A DNA stretch of 64,000 bases from CAXMST01 sp963712765 (GTDB lineage: Bacteria > Actinomycetota > Thermoleophilia > Solirubrobacterales > 70-9), in the NCBI GenBank assembly GCA_963712765.1, contig CAVQIX010000003.1, forward strand, positions 682,001 to 746,000. Direction: 5' to 3'. The first letter of the stretch is position 1. The number at the start of each line of letters is the position of its first letter. Below, in pieces: positions 1 through 10,115 of this stretch. Position numbers and translations under genes: made by a program. Under the pieces are notes generated by a model. The model had not been told where the DNA came from and made no database searches. It saw only the letters and a program-made list of their open reading frames with translations.

Positions 1-339
1 GTGATCTCCGACACCGACGGTCAGAGCCTGCGCGAGGAGGGCCGGCCGATTGGCCGCGAGACCAACAACGTTGCCGAATACCGGGCGGTGCTGCTCGGAA
101 TCGAGCTCGCGACCGAGCTCGGCGCGACCGAGCTCGAGATCGTCGGCGACTCGGAGCTGATCGTGAAGCAGGTCCGCGGCGAGTACAAGGTCAAGGACGC
201 CGGGTTGAAGCCGCTCCACGCCAAGGTCAGGCAGGCCCTGGCCGAGCTGGACTCGTGGGCGATCCGCCACGTACGCCGCGAGCAGAACGTCGAAGCCGAC
301 CGCCTCGTCAACGAGGCCCTTGACGCCGCCGCCCCCTGA
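1..339 (+). CDS. rnhA: Ribonuclease H-like protein, 5'-truncated by the window edge
   Basis: This is the C-terminal 112 residues of an RNase HI-type nuclease, which cuts the RNA strand of RNA-DNA hybrids. The visible fold signature is TNNVAEY with acidic E26, DSEL with D50, and NVEADRL with D100, which match three of the four catalytic acids. The first catalytic Asp, in the usual DGaxxGNPG strand, is missing, so the real start lies before base 1 and the GTG at base 1 is probably an internal valine codon. It ends 33 bases before a tRNA-Gly gene. It could also be the nuclease half of an RNase H/phosphatase fusion, but the C-terminus shown ends at this stop, so the simple enzyme is more likely. 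Confidence 0.85.
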   Translation: MISDTDGQSLREEGRPIGRETNNVAEYRAVLLGIELATELGATELEIVGDSELIVKQVRGEYKVKDAGLKPLHAKVRQALAELDSWAIRHVRREQNVEADRLVNEALDAAAP

Positions 340-372
340 GCCGGAGATAGCCGCCTATACTGCCGTCCCCGT

Positions 373-446
373 GCGGCTGTAGCTCAGCTGGCTAGAGCGT
401 CTGCTTGCCATGCAGAAGGTCGTGGGTTCGAATCCCATCAGCCGCT
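373..446 (+). tRNA. tRNA-Gly (anticodon GCC)
   Basis: The cloverleaf is complete. The 7-bp acceptor stem pairs GCGGCTG with CAGCCGC, the anticodon stem pairs TCTGC with GCAGA, and the loop TTGCCAT places GCC at positions 34-36. The T-arm GTGGG-TTCGAAT-CCCAT is intact. The 3' CCA is not encoded. Confidence 0.97.
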
Positions 447-455
447 TCAAGGGAG

Positions 456-473
456 CCCCTGCCAATGCGGGGG
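456..473 (+). terminator. Hairpin just downstream of tRNA-Gly
   Basis: A 7-bp stem (CCCCTGC with GCGGGGG, one G-T pair) closes on a CAAT loop nine bases after the tRNA. No T-run follows, so it may be an RNA-processing or weak intrinsic terminator structure. Confidence 0.4.
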
Positions 474-516
474 TTCTCGCGTTTGTGGGCATCCTCGGCG
501 CTCAGGCCGGCATCGC

Positions 517-623
517 CGAGATCGCGTGTGCAGGACGGCTTTGGCGTCGTCCAGCTGGAACGCCTCGGCGGCCTCGCCCCAGGTCCGGCCGTCTTCGATC
601 ACCAGCGGGTTGATCGCCCTCAG
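517..623 (-). pseudogene. Possible phage terminase large-subunit remnant
   Basis: On the minus strand about 35 codons read LRAINPLVIEDGRTWGEAAE and continue with FQLDDAKAVLHT. This resembles the N-terminal region of phage terminase large subunits, where an EDGrrWGEaA..wQ.aDA.avL motif is common. No start codon, no downstream ATPase domain and no continuation are present, so at most this is a fragment. Its position beside tRNA-Gly fits a past integration at that tRNA. The identification rests on motif memory only. Confidence 0.35.
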
Positions 624-640
624 GGACGAAGCTCCAGTCG

Positions 641-1003
641 ATGCTGGTTCTCACCTGGATTCGCCTGATGAAGGGAATGATCAGGGGGGTGGTCGAGGAC
701 CCCCAGTTCCGCACGCTCGCAGGCGCGGTCGGAATGCTGCTTGTGGTAGGCACCGTCTTCTATTCGCTCAATCAGGACTGGAGCCTGGTCGACTCCTTCT
801 ACTTCAGCGTCACCACGCTGACCACGGTCGGCTACGGCGACCTGGCGCCGACCGGGGATGGCGCGCGGCTCGCCACCGTCGCCTACCAGTTGTCGGGGAT
901 CGGCCTCCTCGTCGTCTTCCTCCGCGAAATCGCAAACCGCGCGATGCGCCATCGCGAAGGTGCGCCCACTGACGCCGATAGCGATCCTGGCTCCGCGAGC
1001 TAG
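641..1003 (+). CDS. Two-TM potassium-channel-like protein
   Basis: A 120-residue membrane protein with the layout of a minimal K+ channel pore (Ion_trans_2 type). A first hydrophobic helix lies around residues 27-45, a pore helix with the selectivity filter TTVGYGD follows at residues 61-67, and a second helix lies around 78-96. There is no RCK or cyclic-nucleotide domain, so gating is unknown. In-frame ATG codons at 641, 668 and 677 could all be the start, and none has a strong ribosome-binding site. It is monocistronic between the tRNA-Gly region and a small membrane protein gene. Confidence 0.8.
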   Translation: MLVLTWIRLMKGMIRGVVEDPQFRTLAGAVGMLLVVGTVFYSLNQDWSLVDSFYFSVTTLTTVGYGDLAPTGDGARLATVAYQLSGIGLLVVFLREIANRAMRHREGAPTDADSDPGSAS

Positions 1004-1155
1004 GGACCGCTGGCGGCCGGCTCCGCGGCGGCGGGCGACGCGAGGTCGGGGCTGCAGGTGGCGGGCGCCGGCGCTGGAATCATGAGCTGGTGGAGGCTGG
1101 CGGGGATGCTTCCGAGCATCCTGAGGGGCTGAGGTGTCTGTAGGCTGGATAGCCG

Positions 1156-1392
1156 ATGAACGATTCGGCCCCCCACGACGAAGACCGCAGCGATTCCGAA
1201 TGGGTGCCGCCTCCGGACTCCGATCTGATCGGAATCCCGCTGTTTGTCGGCATAGCCGTGGCGCTCCTCGCGATCACGGCGGCGTTTGCATTCATCGGCG
1301 GGTTGGCCGGCCTGATCACATTGATCGCGGTGCTTGTCCTCGCCTTGGCGATCAGCTATCGCGTCGTAATGGCCTCTGACATCGAGGACTGA
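1156..1392 (+). CDS. Small two-helix membrane protein, unknown function
   Basis: The 78-residue product has an acidic, hydrophilic N-terminus (about 24 residues with many D, S and E) followed by two closely spaced hydrophobic helices from about residue 27 to 70 and a short charged tail. I do not recognise the family. The codon pattern is typical for the genome and the ORF stands alone in its strand context, which supports it being real. It precedes the presumed promoter region of the PEP synthase gene. Confidence 0.55.
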   Translation: MNDSAPHDEDRSDSEWVPPPDSDLIGIPLFVGIAVALLAITAAFAFIGGLAGLITLIAVLVLALAISYRVVMASDIED

Positions 1393-1658
1393 ACGCCGTA
1401 CGGCCACAACGGCCTGGTTCTCTGCCCATACCCTCCCCGAACTGGCCCTTTCACCGGGACCCCACGCTGCATGCGGGGCCGGCAGGGTCTCGGAGGCCGG
1501 TTTCAGGGATTCCTACCCACCACCGCTCCGAGGTCGCCCACCGTCGCTCTCGTGCTTGTGGCGGAGGCCGGTGGCCGTCCGGGCGACCTAGGCTCGGGAG
1601 AGGCCGTCCGGCTGGAGTCCGGAAGTCAGGGAAATCAGCTCGAACAGGAGGAGGACTG

Positions 1659-4058
<2,400 letters not shown>

Positions 4059-4178
4059 GGGCTTCGAGCGTCTCGTGAGTGCGGCTCAGATAGGCAGCGG
4101 GGATCCGGCGCCGGTCGATCCGGAGCAGTTCGGGGCCGGCATGGAGGTCGATGTGGAGGCGGAGTCGGCGGGCTGACC

Positions 4179-5132
4179 GTGGCCACCCAGACATCCAGAA
4201 TCCTCACGCTGACGCTCAATCCGGCTCTCGATCTCTCCACCTCGGTGGAGGAGTTCAGGTCCCAGGACAAGCTCCGCTGCGACAGTCCCGTCGCCGAACC
4301 CGGGGGCGGGGGGATCAACGTCGCCCGTGCGATTCGAGGCCTCGGCGGTGCGGCGACGGCGATCCATACGAGCGGCGGCGATACGGGAAGAAGACTTGCA
4401 TCGCTGCTCGGGCGGGAAGGGGTCGCGAGCCGGGCGATCCAGATCGAGGAGAACACCCGCGAGAGTCTCGCTGTTGCGGAGCGAGCCACAGGCACGCTCC
4501 TGCGGTTCGTACTCCCCGGTCCTGAGCTCTCCCAGGCCGAGTTGGATCGTTGCCTGTCGACAGTGCTGGAGCTCAGCCACGAGGGGACGATGGTTGTCGC
4601 GAGCGGAAGCCTGCCGCCCGGAGTCCCCGATGACTTCTACGGACGGTTGGCTGGAGTGCTTCGCTCCGAAGGGAGCAGCCTGCTGGTGGACACTTCGGGC
4701 CGCGCGCTCCCGGGCGCGCTGGAGCACGGCGTCTACCTGGTGAAGCCCGACTTCCGGGAGCTCAAGGAACTCGCCGGATCCGAGCTCGCTGATGCTGAGG
4801 AGCGGGTCCAGATCGCGGCGGGATTGGTCGCCGACGGCTCGGCCGAGGTCGTCGTTGCCACGCTCGGGGCCGAGGGCGCGCTCGTCGTCACGGCCGATCG
4901 CCGTGAGTTGATTCGCGCGCCGCGGATCGACACGATGGCAAGCGCGGTGGGTGCCGGTGACAGCTTCATGGCCGCGCTGGTGCTGTCGCTTGCCCGGGGC
5001 GAGGATGTGGTCGACGCCGCGCGGCTCGGAGTTGCGGCCGCGGCGGCGGCGCTGCTGACGCCCGGGAGCGAGCTCTGTCGGCGCGAGGACGTGGAGCGAC
5101 TACTCGCCGAGATCCCCACCAGCCGGGGCTGA
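4179..5132 (+). CDS. pfkB: PfkB-family sugar-phosphate kinase (1-phosphofructokinase / phosphofructokinase-2 type)
   Basis: A 317-residue ribokinase-fold kinase. It opens with TLTLNPALDLS, typical of the hexose-phosphate branch (FruK, LacC, PfkB), has the GGGGINVARAI substrate motif at about 44-54, and the C-terminal signature VGAGDSFMAAL with catalytic base D261. The substrate, fructose-6-P or fructose-1-P, cannot be told apart by reading. It follows ppsA by 120 bases and precedes the phosphoribosyltransferase fusion, the same company the pfkB of the mycobacterial DosR regulon keeps (Rv2029c next to Rv2030c and Rv2028c). The start is GTG. Confidence 0.9.
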   Translation: MATQTSRILTLTLNPALDLSTSVEEFRSQDKLRCDSPVAEPGGGGINVARAIRGLGGAATAIHTSGGDTGRRLASLLGREGVASRAIQIEENTRESLAVAERATGTLLRFVLPGPELSQAELDRCLSTVLELSHEGTMVVASGSLPPGVPDDFYGRLAGVLRSEGSSLLVDTSGRALPGALEHGVYLVKPDFRELKELAGSELADAEERVQIAAGLVADGSAEVVVATLGAEGALVVTADRRELIRAPRIDTMASAVGAGDSFMAALVLSLARGEDVVDAARLGVAAAAAALLTPGSELCRREDVERLLAEIPTSRG

Positions 5133-5422
5133 TGGGTCGACGCGGAAGCGATCAGCCCGGGAGAGGGCGGGCTCATGTCCCGGATCAGGTGGGCTCCCTC
5201 AGGCAGGAGTCCGAAGGGCGGTTCCGGCCGCGATCCGTACTTAGCGCGGACTCGGCAGCAGATGATGGCCCGGATGCGGTGGATCCAGCCACGGCTACCC
5301 TGCCGAGGGACCCCGGCTCGACGCCCGCCGTTGCGATCCCCAGCCGATCGCCCGATCGCGGGAGCCCGGGGGGCGCGACCGTGCGTGACCGAATCCCGAA
5401 ACAACAGAAGGAGGCGAGCACG

Positions 5423-5518
5423 ATGCCCACCCGGAGCAGCACCTCCACCGGAGATGCCGAGGACCTCGAGCCAACGTTCGGGAAGGGAAGAGGGCGTGCC
5501 CGAGGTGACCGTCGATGA
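5423..5518 (+). CDS. Putative 31-residue leader ORF coupled to the downstream fusion gene
   Basis: An ATG at 5423 is preceded at ideal spacing by AAGGAGGCG (5408-5416), one of the strongest Shine-Dalgarno sequences in the window. The reading frame gives a short hydrophilic, Ser/Thr- then Arg-rich peptide. Its stop TGA overlaps the ATG of the next gene (ATGA at 5515-5518). This layout predicts translational coupling. The 290 bases before it hold no convincing gene and probably contain the promoter. The peptide has no recognisable family, so it may act only through its translation. Confidence 0.5.
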   Translation: MPTRSSTSTGDAEDLEPTFGKGRGRARGDRR

Positions 5519-6933
5519 GTCGACAGGCACCACCGCGAGCTGAATCGCAACAAGCTCGCAGCGGCGGATTCGAGGACCGGCATGCCGCCGGTCGTGAGCT
5601 CGCCAACGCGCTGCGCGAGATCAACCTCGACTCCCCGCTGGTGATCGCGCTCCCCCGCGGCGGGGTCCCGGTCGCGTTCGAGGTGGCCCGTGGCTTGCAC
5701 GCGCCCCTCGACATCGCTCTGGTCCGCAAGCTGGGCGCACCCCAACAACCCGAGCTCGCCGTCGGGGCGATCTCCGAGGATGGGCAGACGATCCTCGACG
5801 GGCAGACGATCGCCGCGCTGCACATCAACCGTGATCAGCTGGACGCCGTGATCGCTCGCGAGCGGCTTGAGCTCGAGCGTCGGCGGGATGCCTATCGAGC
5901 TGGCGCTGACCCGCTCGATGTAGACGGTCGTAACGTGATCCTCGTCGACGACGGACTGGCCACGGGCAGCACGGCTGTTGCGGCGGCAAGATCCCTCAAG
6001 GGCAGCGGGGCCTCGCGGGTCCTCGCTGCGGTGCCGGTATGCCCGCAGGGGGTCGAGCAGGCCCTGGCCGAGGAGTTCGACGGAATCCTGTGCCTGGTCA
6101 AGCCGCGCAACTTCGGTGGCGTCGGACGCTGGTATCGGGATTTCTCTCCGATCCCCGATGCGGAGGTGGTCGACCTGCTCCACCGTAGCCGCGAAGGCTG
6201 GGGCCGATCCTCGCCCCCCGGCGAGGAGGCAGACGAGCATTCGGGGGGTAGCCCTGCTCCGACCGTGGAGTCCTCGGTCCTGGTCGACGTCGGCAGCGGG
6301 ATCCGGCTCAACGGCGATCTCCGGATCCCGGCGAGGGCATGCGGAACGGTGGTATTCGCTCATGGATCCGGCTCGAGCAGGCTCAGCCCGCGCAACCGGT
6401 CCGTCGCCGAGACGCTGAACCGGGCCGGCTTTGCGACCCTGCTTCTCGATCTGCTCAGCGAGGACGAGGAACGCGAGCGCGCTAACGTCTTCGACTTGGA
6501 GTTGCTCACCGACCGCCTGGTCGCGGCCACGGCCTGGACGGAGCGGCGTGAGGTCATCGGTGGATTGCCGACCGGATACTTCGGCGCCTCGACAGGTGCA
6601 GCGGCGGCGCTCTCCGCAGCAGCGCGGCTGCCCGATCGGATCGGCGCCGTCGTCTCCAGGGGGGGCCGCCCCGATCTCGCCGGCAATGCGCTAGCGGGTG
6701 TTCACGCTCCTACGCTGCTGATCGTCGGGGGCGCCGATCCGGCCGTGCGTCAGCTCAACGAGCTCGCCTCGCTCAAGCTCGCCGGCGAACGTCAGATCGC
6801 GGTGGTTCCCGGGGCGGGTCACCTCTTCGAGGAGCCCGGCGCGCTCGCCGATGTCGCTGATCTCGCAGTCGACTGGTTCAGCGCCCATCTCACGGGCGAC
6901 GGCAACGCCGGATCACCACGGGGTGGTGAATGA
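5515..6933 (+). CDS. Phosphoribosyltransferase fused to an alpha/beta hydrolase
   Basis: This is a two-domain protein of 472 residues. Residues about 20-215 are a type I phosphoribosyltransferase with the PRPP loop VILVDDGLATGSTA (D145, D146). Residues about 245-460 are a dienelactone-hydrolase-like domain with nucleophile S359 in GASTG and H436 in GAGHLF. PRTase domains of this kind also form the N-terminus of Rv2030c in M. tuberculosis, where the partner is an erythromycin-esterase domain; here that domain is the next, separate gene. The start has GAGGTGA at 5502-5508. The gene overlaps the small ORF before it and the esterase-family gene after it by ATGA. The substrates are unknown. Confidence 0.85.
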   Translation: MSRQAPPRAESQQARSGGFEDRHAAGRELANALREINLDSPLVIALPRGGVPVAFEVARGLHAPLDIALVRKLGAPQQPELAVGAISEDGQTILDGQTIAALHINRDQLDAVIARERLELERRRDAYRAGADPLDVDGRNVILVDDGLATGSTAVAAARSLKGSGASRVLAAVPVCPQGVEQALAEEFDGILCLVKPRNFGGVGRWYRDFSPIPDAEVVDLLHRSREGWGRSSPPGEEADEHSGGSPAPTVESSVLVDVGSGIRLNGDLRIPARACGTVVFAHGSGSSRLSPRNRSVAETLNRAGFATLLLDLLSEDEERERANVFDLELLTDRLVAATAWTERREVIGGLPTGYFGASTGAAAALSAAARLPDRIGAVVSRGGRPDLAGNALAGVHAPTLLIVGGADPAVRQLNELASLKLAGERQIAVVPGAGHLFEEPGALADVADLAVDWFSAHLTGDGNAGSPRGGE

Positions 6934-8282
6934 GGGCGACTCTGCCGGCGGCCTCCGATCAAGCCCGGATCGGGATCCTGCAGGCTGCGGCACTGCCGCT
7001 CACCGGCGCCCCCGGGGATCACGATCGATTGATCGATCGGATCGGGAGCTCACGCCTGGTCCTAATCGGCGAGGCCTCGCACGGGACTCACGAGTTCTAC
7101 CGTCACCGCGCCGTGATCACCAAGCGCTTGATCGAGGAGCACGGGTTCCGTGCCGTCGCGGTCGAGGCGGACTGGCCGGATGCCTACCGGGTCAACCGCT
7201 GGGTTCACGGCGCCGACGACGACCCCGACGCCGAGCACGCGCTTCGCGGCTTCGAGCGGTTTCCGACCTGGATGTGGCGGAACGCCGACGTGCTGGACTT
7301 CGTCGGGTGGCTGAGAGCCCATCGCGAGCGGAGTGGTGAGGGGGTCTCGTTCTTCGGGCTCGACCTCTACAGCCTGCAGCGATCGGTCGCCTCCGTTGTC
7401 GAACACCTCGAGCAGATCGATTCAGCTGAGGCGGAGGCCGCTCGTAGCCGCTACAGCTGCTTCGAGATGTTCGAGCGCAGCCAGGACTACGGCTACGCGG
7501 CGACCAGCGGGTTGAGCCGCCAGTGCCAGGAGGACGTGATCGCACAGCTCACGGAGCTTCAGAGGATCGGCGACTCGTACCTCCGCAGGGATGGCATCGC
7601 TGCCGAGGACGAGCAGTTCCAAGCCGAGCAGAACGCCCGTCTGGTGGTCGACGCCGAACGCTACTACCGGGCCATGTTCAGCGGCCGCCACGAGCTCTCC
7701 TGGAATCTCCGCGACAGGCACATGGCGGATTCCCTGGGTCGACTGACCGAATACCTCGATCGACGCGACGGCGAGCCGGCCAAGGTCGTCGTCTGGGCTC
7801 ACAATTCACACGTCGGTGACGCACGACGGACTGAGATGCGGGAGCGGGGTGAACTCAACCTCGGTCAGCTCGTACGGGAACGATTCGGCGCAGAGGCGAG
7901 CCTGATCGGTTTCTCGACCTACGAGGGAACGGTCACAGCGGCTTCTTCGTGGGATGCGGCCGCCGAGCGCAAGCGGGTGCGGCCCGGCCTGCCGGGCAGC
8001 TTCGAGGACCTCTTCCATCGGGTCGGGATCCCCGCCTTCATGCTCGAGCTCACCGAGCCGGGGACCGTCCGCGAGTTGCTCCAGGCGCCGCGTCTGCAAC
8101 GAGCGATCGGGGTGATCTACCGCCCGGAGACGGAGCGAGCGAGTCATTACTTCCACGCTCGGCTCGCCGAGCAGTTCGACGCGATTCTCCATTTCGACCG
8201 CACCCGCGCGGTGGAGCCGCTGGAACGCTCCGTCGAGTGGGACCACAGCGAGCCACCGGAGACCTATCCGAGCGCACTGTGA
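6930..8282 (+). CDS. Erythromycin-esterase-family protein
   Basis: A 450-residue protein of the Ere/succinoglycan-biosynthesis-like fold. Its key signature GEASHGTHEF includes E48, H51 and E55, the acid and histidine cluster used by EreA/EreB-type hydrolases, and WAHNSHVGDAR at about 289-299 supplies a second conserved histidine pair. Family members outside resistance islands have unknown natural substrates, so macrolide hydrolysis should not be assumed. ATGA overlap with the PRTase-hydrolase gene suggests the two products act together, in line with their being fused domains in the mycobacterial relative. Confidence 0.88.
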   Translation: MRATLPAASDQARIGILQAAALPLTGAPGDHDRLIDRIGSSRLVLIGEASHGTHEFYRHRAVITKRLIEEHGFRAVAVEADWPDAYRVNRWVHGADDDPDAEHALRGFERFPTWMWRNADVLDFVGWLRAHRERSGEGVSFFGLDLYSLQRSVASVVEHLEQIDSAEAEAARSRYSCFEMFERSQDYGYAATSGLSRQCQEDVIAQLTELQRIGDSYLRRDGIAAEDEQFQAEQNARLVVDAERYYRAMFSGRHELSWNLRDRHMADSLGRLTEYLDRRDGEPAKVVVWAHNSHVGDARRTEMRERGELNLGQLVRERFGAEASLIGFSTYEGTVTAASSWDAAAERKRVRPGLPGSFEDLFHRVGIPAFMLELTEPGTVRELLQAPRLQRAIGVIYRPETERASHYFHARLAEQFDAILHFDRTRAVEPLERSVEWDHSEPPETYPSAL

Positions 8283-8318
8283 CATCGCCGCCGCCGAGGC
8301 AGCGCGCTAGGGGCTCAG

Positions 8319-8924
8319 GTGGGCGGATACGCACTCGCTGCCGGCATCGTCTTCGGGGTCAACCTGATGCCGGCTTTCGGACCCCCGACCTGGTCGGTAC
8401 TGGTCGTGCTGCAGGTCAATCTCGAGCTGGAGCCTTTCCTTCTCGTGCCGATCGGGGCGCTCGCTGCAACCGCGGGCCGCATCCTGCTGGCACGGGGGGC
8501 TGGCCGGCTTCGCCCGTGGTTCTCCGAACGCCGCCTGGAGAATCTGGACGCGGTTGAAGACGAGCTGACCAAGAACCGCCGGCGCAGCCTCGCCGGGCTG
8601 TTTCTGTTTCTGGTTTCCCCACTGCCCTCGGCTCAGCTCTTCATCGGAGCGGGTGTGCTGGGGGTTCCGCTGCGACCGCTGGCCGCTGCCTTCCTGGCCG
8701 GCAGGCTCGTTGCCTATTCGGTCTATGTCACCGTCGCAACCGTCGCCGCCGAGAACCTCGGCGGGATCACCGCAGACTCGTTGCGGTCTCCGGTGGGGAT
8801 CGCCCTGCAGTTCCTCATGCTCGGTGCTCTGGTCGCGCTGGTGCGGGTGGACTGGCTGAAGCTGCTCGGGCGGGGTGGGCCGGATCCGCCCGGGACCGCT
8901 TCGGGGCAGGAGCCGGCCGGGTAG
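8319..8924 (+). CDS. Polytopic membrane protein, possibly DedA/VTT-like
   Basis: The 201-residue product has about four to five hydrophobic segments and a central charged loop (residues about 60-88, rich in R and E). The N-terminal stretch with a GPPTW motif and the loop before FLVSPLPSAQL resemble VTT-domain (DedA/YqaA-type) membrane proteins, but I cannot assign it firmly. The GTG start at 8319 lacks a clear ribosome-binding site, so the start is uncertain. It sits between the esterase-family gene and the universal stress gene, all on one strand with short gaps, so it is probably cotranscribed. Confidence 0.65.
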   Translation: MGGYALAAGIVFGVNLMPAFGPPTWSVLVVLQVNLELEPFLLVPIGALAATAGRILLARGAGRLRPWFSERRLENLDAVEDELTKNRRRSLAGLFLFLVSPLPSAQLFIGAGVLGVPLRPLAAAFLAGRLVAYSVYVTVATVAAENLGGITADSLRSPVGIALQFLMLGALVALVRVDWLKLLGRGGPDPPGTASGQEPAG

Positions 8925-8927
8925 CCG

Positions 8928-9950
8928 GTGTCGGTCCGGGCAGACTACGTACCGGACCGGGGGCCGGCCCCGATTCGGCACGGCCGGACGGTCATTAGCC
9001 TTGCCCCACCCGACCGAGAGGCCGACCTGAGCGAGAGACCGCTGATCATCGGATTCGAGGACACGCCCGAGGGGAGCGACGCGCTCGCCCTGGGGGGCCA
9101 ACTTGCGGAGGCTCTCGGCGCCAGGCCGCTGATCGTTGGCGCCGCTGCCGTCCCTCATGAGGTGCTCAGCGTTGCGGAGGCGAAGGCTGCCCTGGAGGCG
9201 ATGACCGCCGGCCGGCTCAAGGAGCCCGCTCGCCGGCTCTCGCACCTCGATGCAGAGGCCGAGTCGGTCGCCTCCACCTCCGCTGCTCGAGGTCTACACG
9301 AGCTCGCCGAGAGCAGGTCGGCGGTCGCCGTCGTGGTCGGCTCCAGTGGCCGCGGGGTGATGGGCAGGTTGGTGCCGGGGACCACCGCCGAGCGTTTGTT
9401 GCACGGCTCGCCCTGTCCGGTCGCCGTGGCTGCGCGTGGATACGCGGCTGACGAGATCCGTCCTTTGCGAGTCGCGGTTGCCTATGACGGGTCCCCCGAG
9501 GCCGCGCTTGCGCTCGAGGCGGGGACGAGCGTCGCCCGTCGTTGGAATTCCACGCTTACGCTGCTCACGGTGGTCGTCGCTGCCAGCGCCTACTACGCGC
9601 CCGCGGCAGGCTCTACCCTCTCGATCGCCGAGCTCGAGCGGAGCCATGAACGGCAGGCGCGAGAGCGGCTCGATAAGGGAGTTGCCCGGGTTGCGCCGGA
9701 TCTGCCCGCACATGGGCAACTTCTCCACGGAGCTCCCGGCGAGGCTCTGGTCGAGGTCAGCGAGGACTACGACCTCATCATCGTCGGGTCTCGGAGCTAC
9801 GGGCCTCTTCGCCGGACGCTCCTCGGAAGTACGTCGCGGCGCCTCTTCAATGCTTCGCACTGCTCGGTGCTGGCGACCCCGCGTGGGTCCGAGCCGCTGG
9901 CCGAGGACGACGTAGAGCCCGGCGAAAGCCCGGTCGCCGCGCCGAGTTGA
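8928..9950 (+). CDS. Tandem universal stress protein (two Usp domains)
   Basis: Two UspA-type domains lie at about residues 35-165 and 175-325. The first ends with GSSGRGVMGRLVPGTTAERL, which fits the G-2x-G-9x-G(S/T) nucleotide-binding pattern. The second has GSRSYGPLRRTLLGSTS, a slightly changed version. Tandem Usp proteins such as Rv2028c and Rv2623 of M. tuberculosis bind ATP and are induced in hypoxia and dormancy. The first 30 residues after the GTG at 8928 do not look like Usp sequence, so the true start may be downstream. It closes the collinear cluster that begins with ppsA, with a strong hairpin just after it. Confidence 0.92.
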   Translation: MSVRADYVPDRGPAPIRHGRTVISLAPPDREADLSERPLIIGFEDTPEGSDALALGGQLAEALGARPLIVGAAAVPHEVLSVAEAKAALEAMTAGRLKEPARRLSHLDAEAESVASTSAARGLHELAESRSAVAVVVGSSGRGVMGRLVPGTTAERLLHGSPCPVAVAARGYAADEIRPLRVAVAYDGSPEAALALEAGTSVARRWNSTLTLLTVVVAASAYYAPAAGSTLSIAELERSHERQARERLDKGVARVAPDLPAHGQLLHGAPGEALVEVSEDYDLIIVGSRSYGPLRRTLLGSTSRRLFNASHCSVLATPRGSEPLAEDDVEPGESPVAAPS

Positions 9951-9963
9951 GGCCGATGTGCCG

Positions 9964-9983
9964 GGGGCGCCGCGAGGCGCCCC
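9964..9983 (+). terminator. GC-rich hairpin after the stress-protein gene
   Basis: A perfect 8-bp stem (GGGGCGCC with GGCGCCCC) on a GCGA loop starts 14 bases after the stop. There is no T-run. High-GC actinobacteria often use such U-less hairpins, so it probably ends the ppsA-to-Usp unit. Confidence 0.5.
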
Positions 9984-10083
9984 TCGCACTCCACGCGCTC
10001 GCCCCTCCGAGGCGCTTGGTCCGGTTGTCGTCGTAGGGCCGAGCGCCTGAGCGGGTCAACCCCGTTCCCCAACTGGCCCAAAC

Positions 10084-10111
10084 TCGATATTTTCATGTGG
10101 TAAATTCTCGA
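10084..10111 (+). promoter_or_regulatory. AT-rich promoter/operator of the DtxR-type regulator gene
   Basis: In a very GC-rich background this 28-bp stretch is AT-rich and forms an imperfect inverted repeat: TCGA-A-TTT, eight central bases, then AAA-T-TCGA. It contains a TAAATT -10-like box at 10101-10106, and the ATG follows at 10116 with no Shine-Dalgarno. The mRNA is therefore probably leaderless or nearly so, and the repeat is a good candidate for autoregulation by the encoded repressor. The same stretch also reads as a direct repeat of CTCGAT and TTTCATG words. Confidence 0.5.
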
Positions 10112-10115
10112 TTTC

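Noticed and set aside
1393..1658. DosR-type box before ppsA (a GGGACC word followed by a partial palindrome)
   Set aside because: The match to the mycobacterial consensus is too weak, and similar words are common at this GC content.
5132..5422. Longer coding frame leading into the 31-codon leader ORF
   Set aside because: Its composition is that of random high-GC sequence and it lacks a ribosome-binding site; the strong SD is at 5408-5416.
6930..8282. Calling the Ere-family protein a macrolide-resistance gene
   Set aside because: Its context is metabolic/stress genes and the family is mostly of unknown function outside resistance elements.
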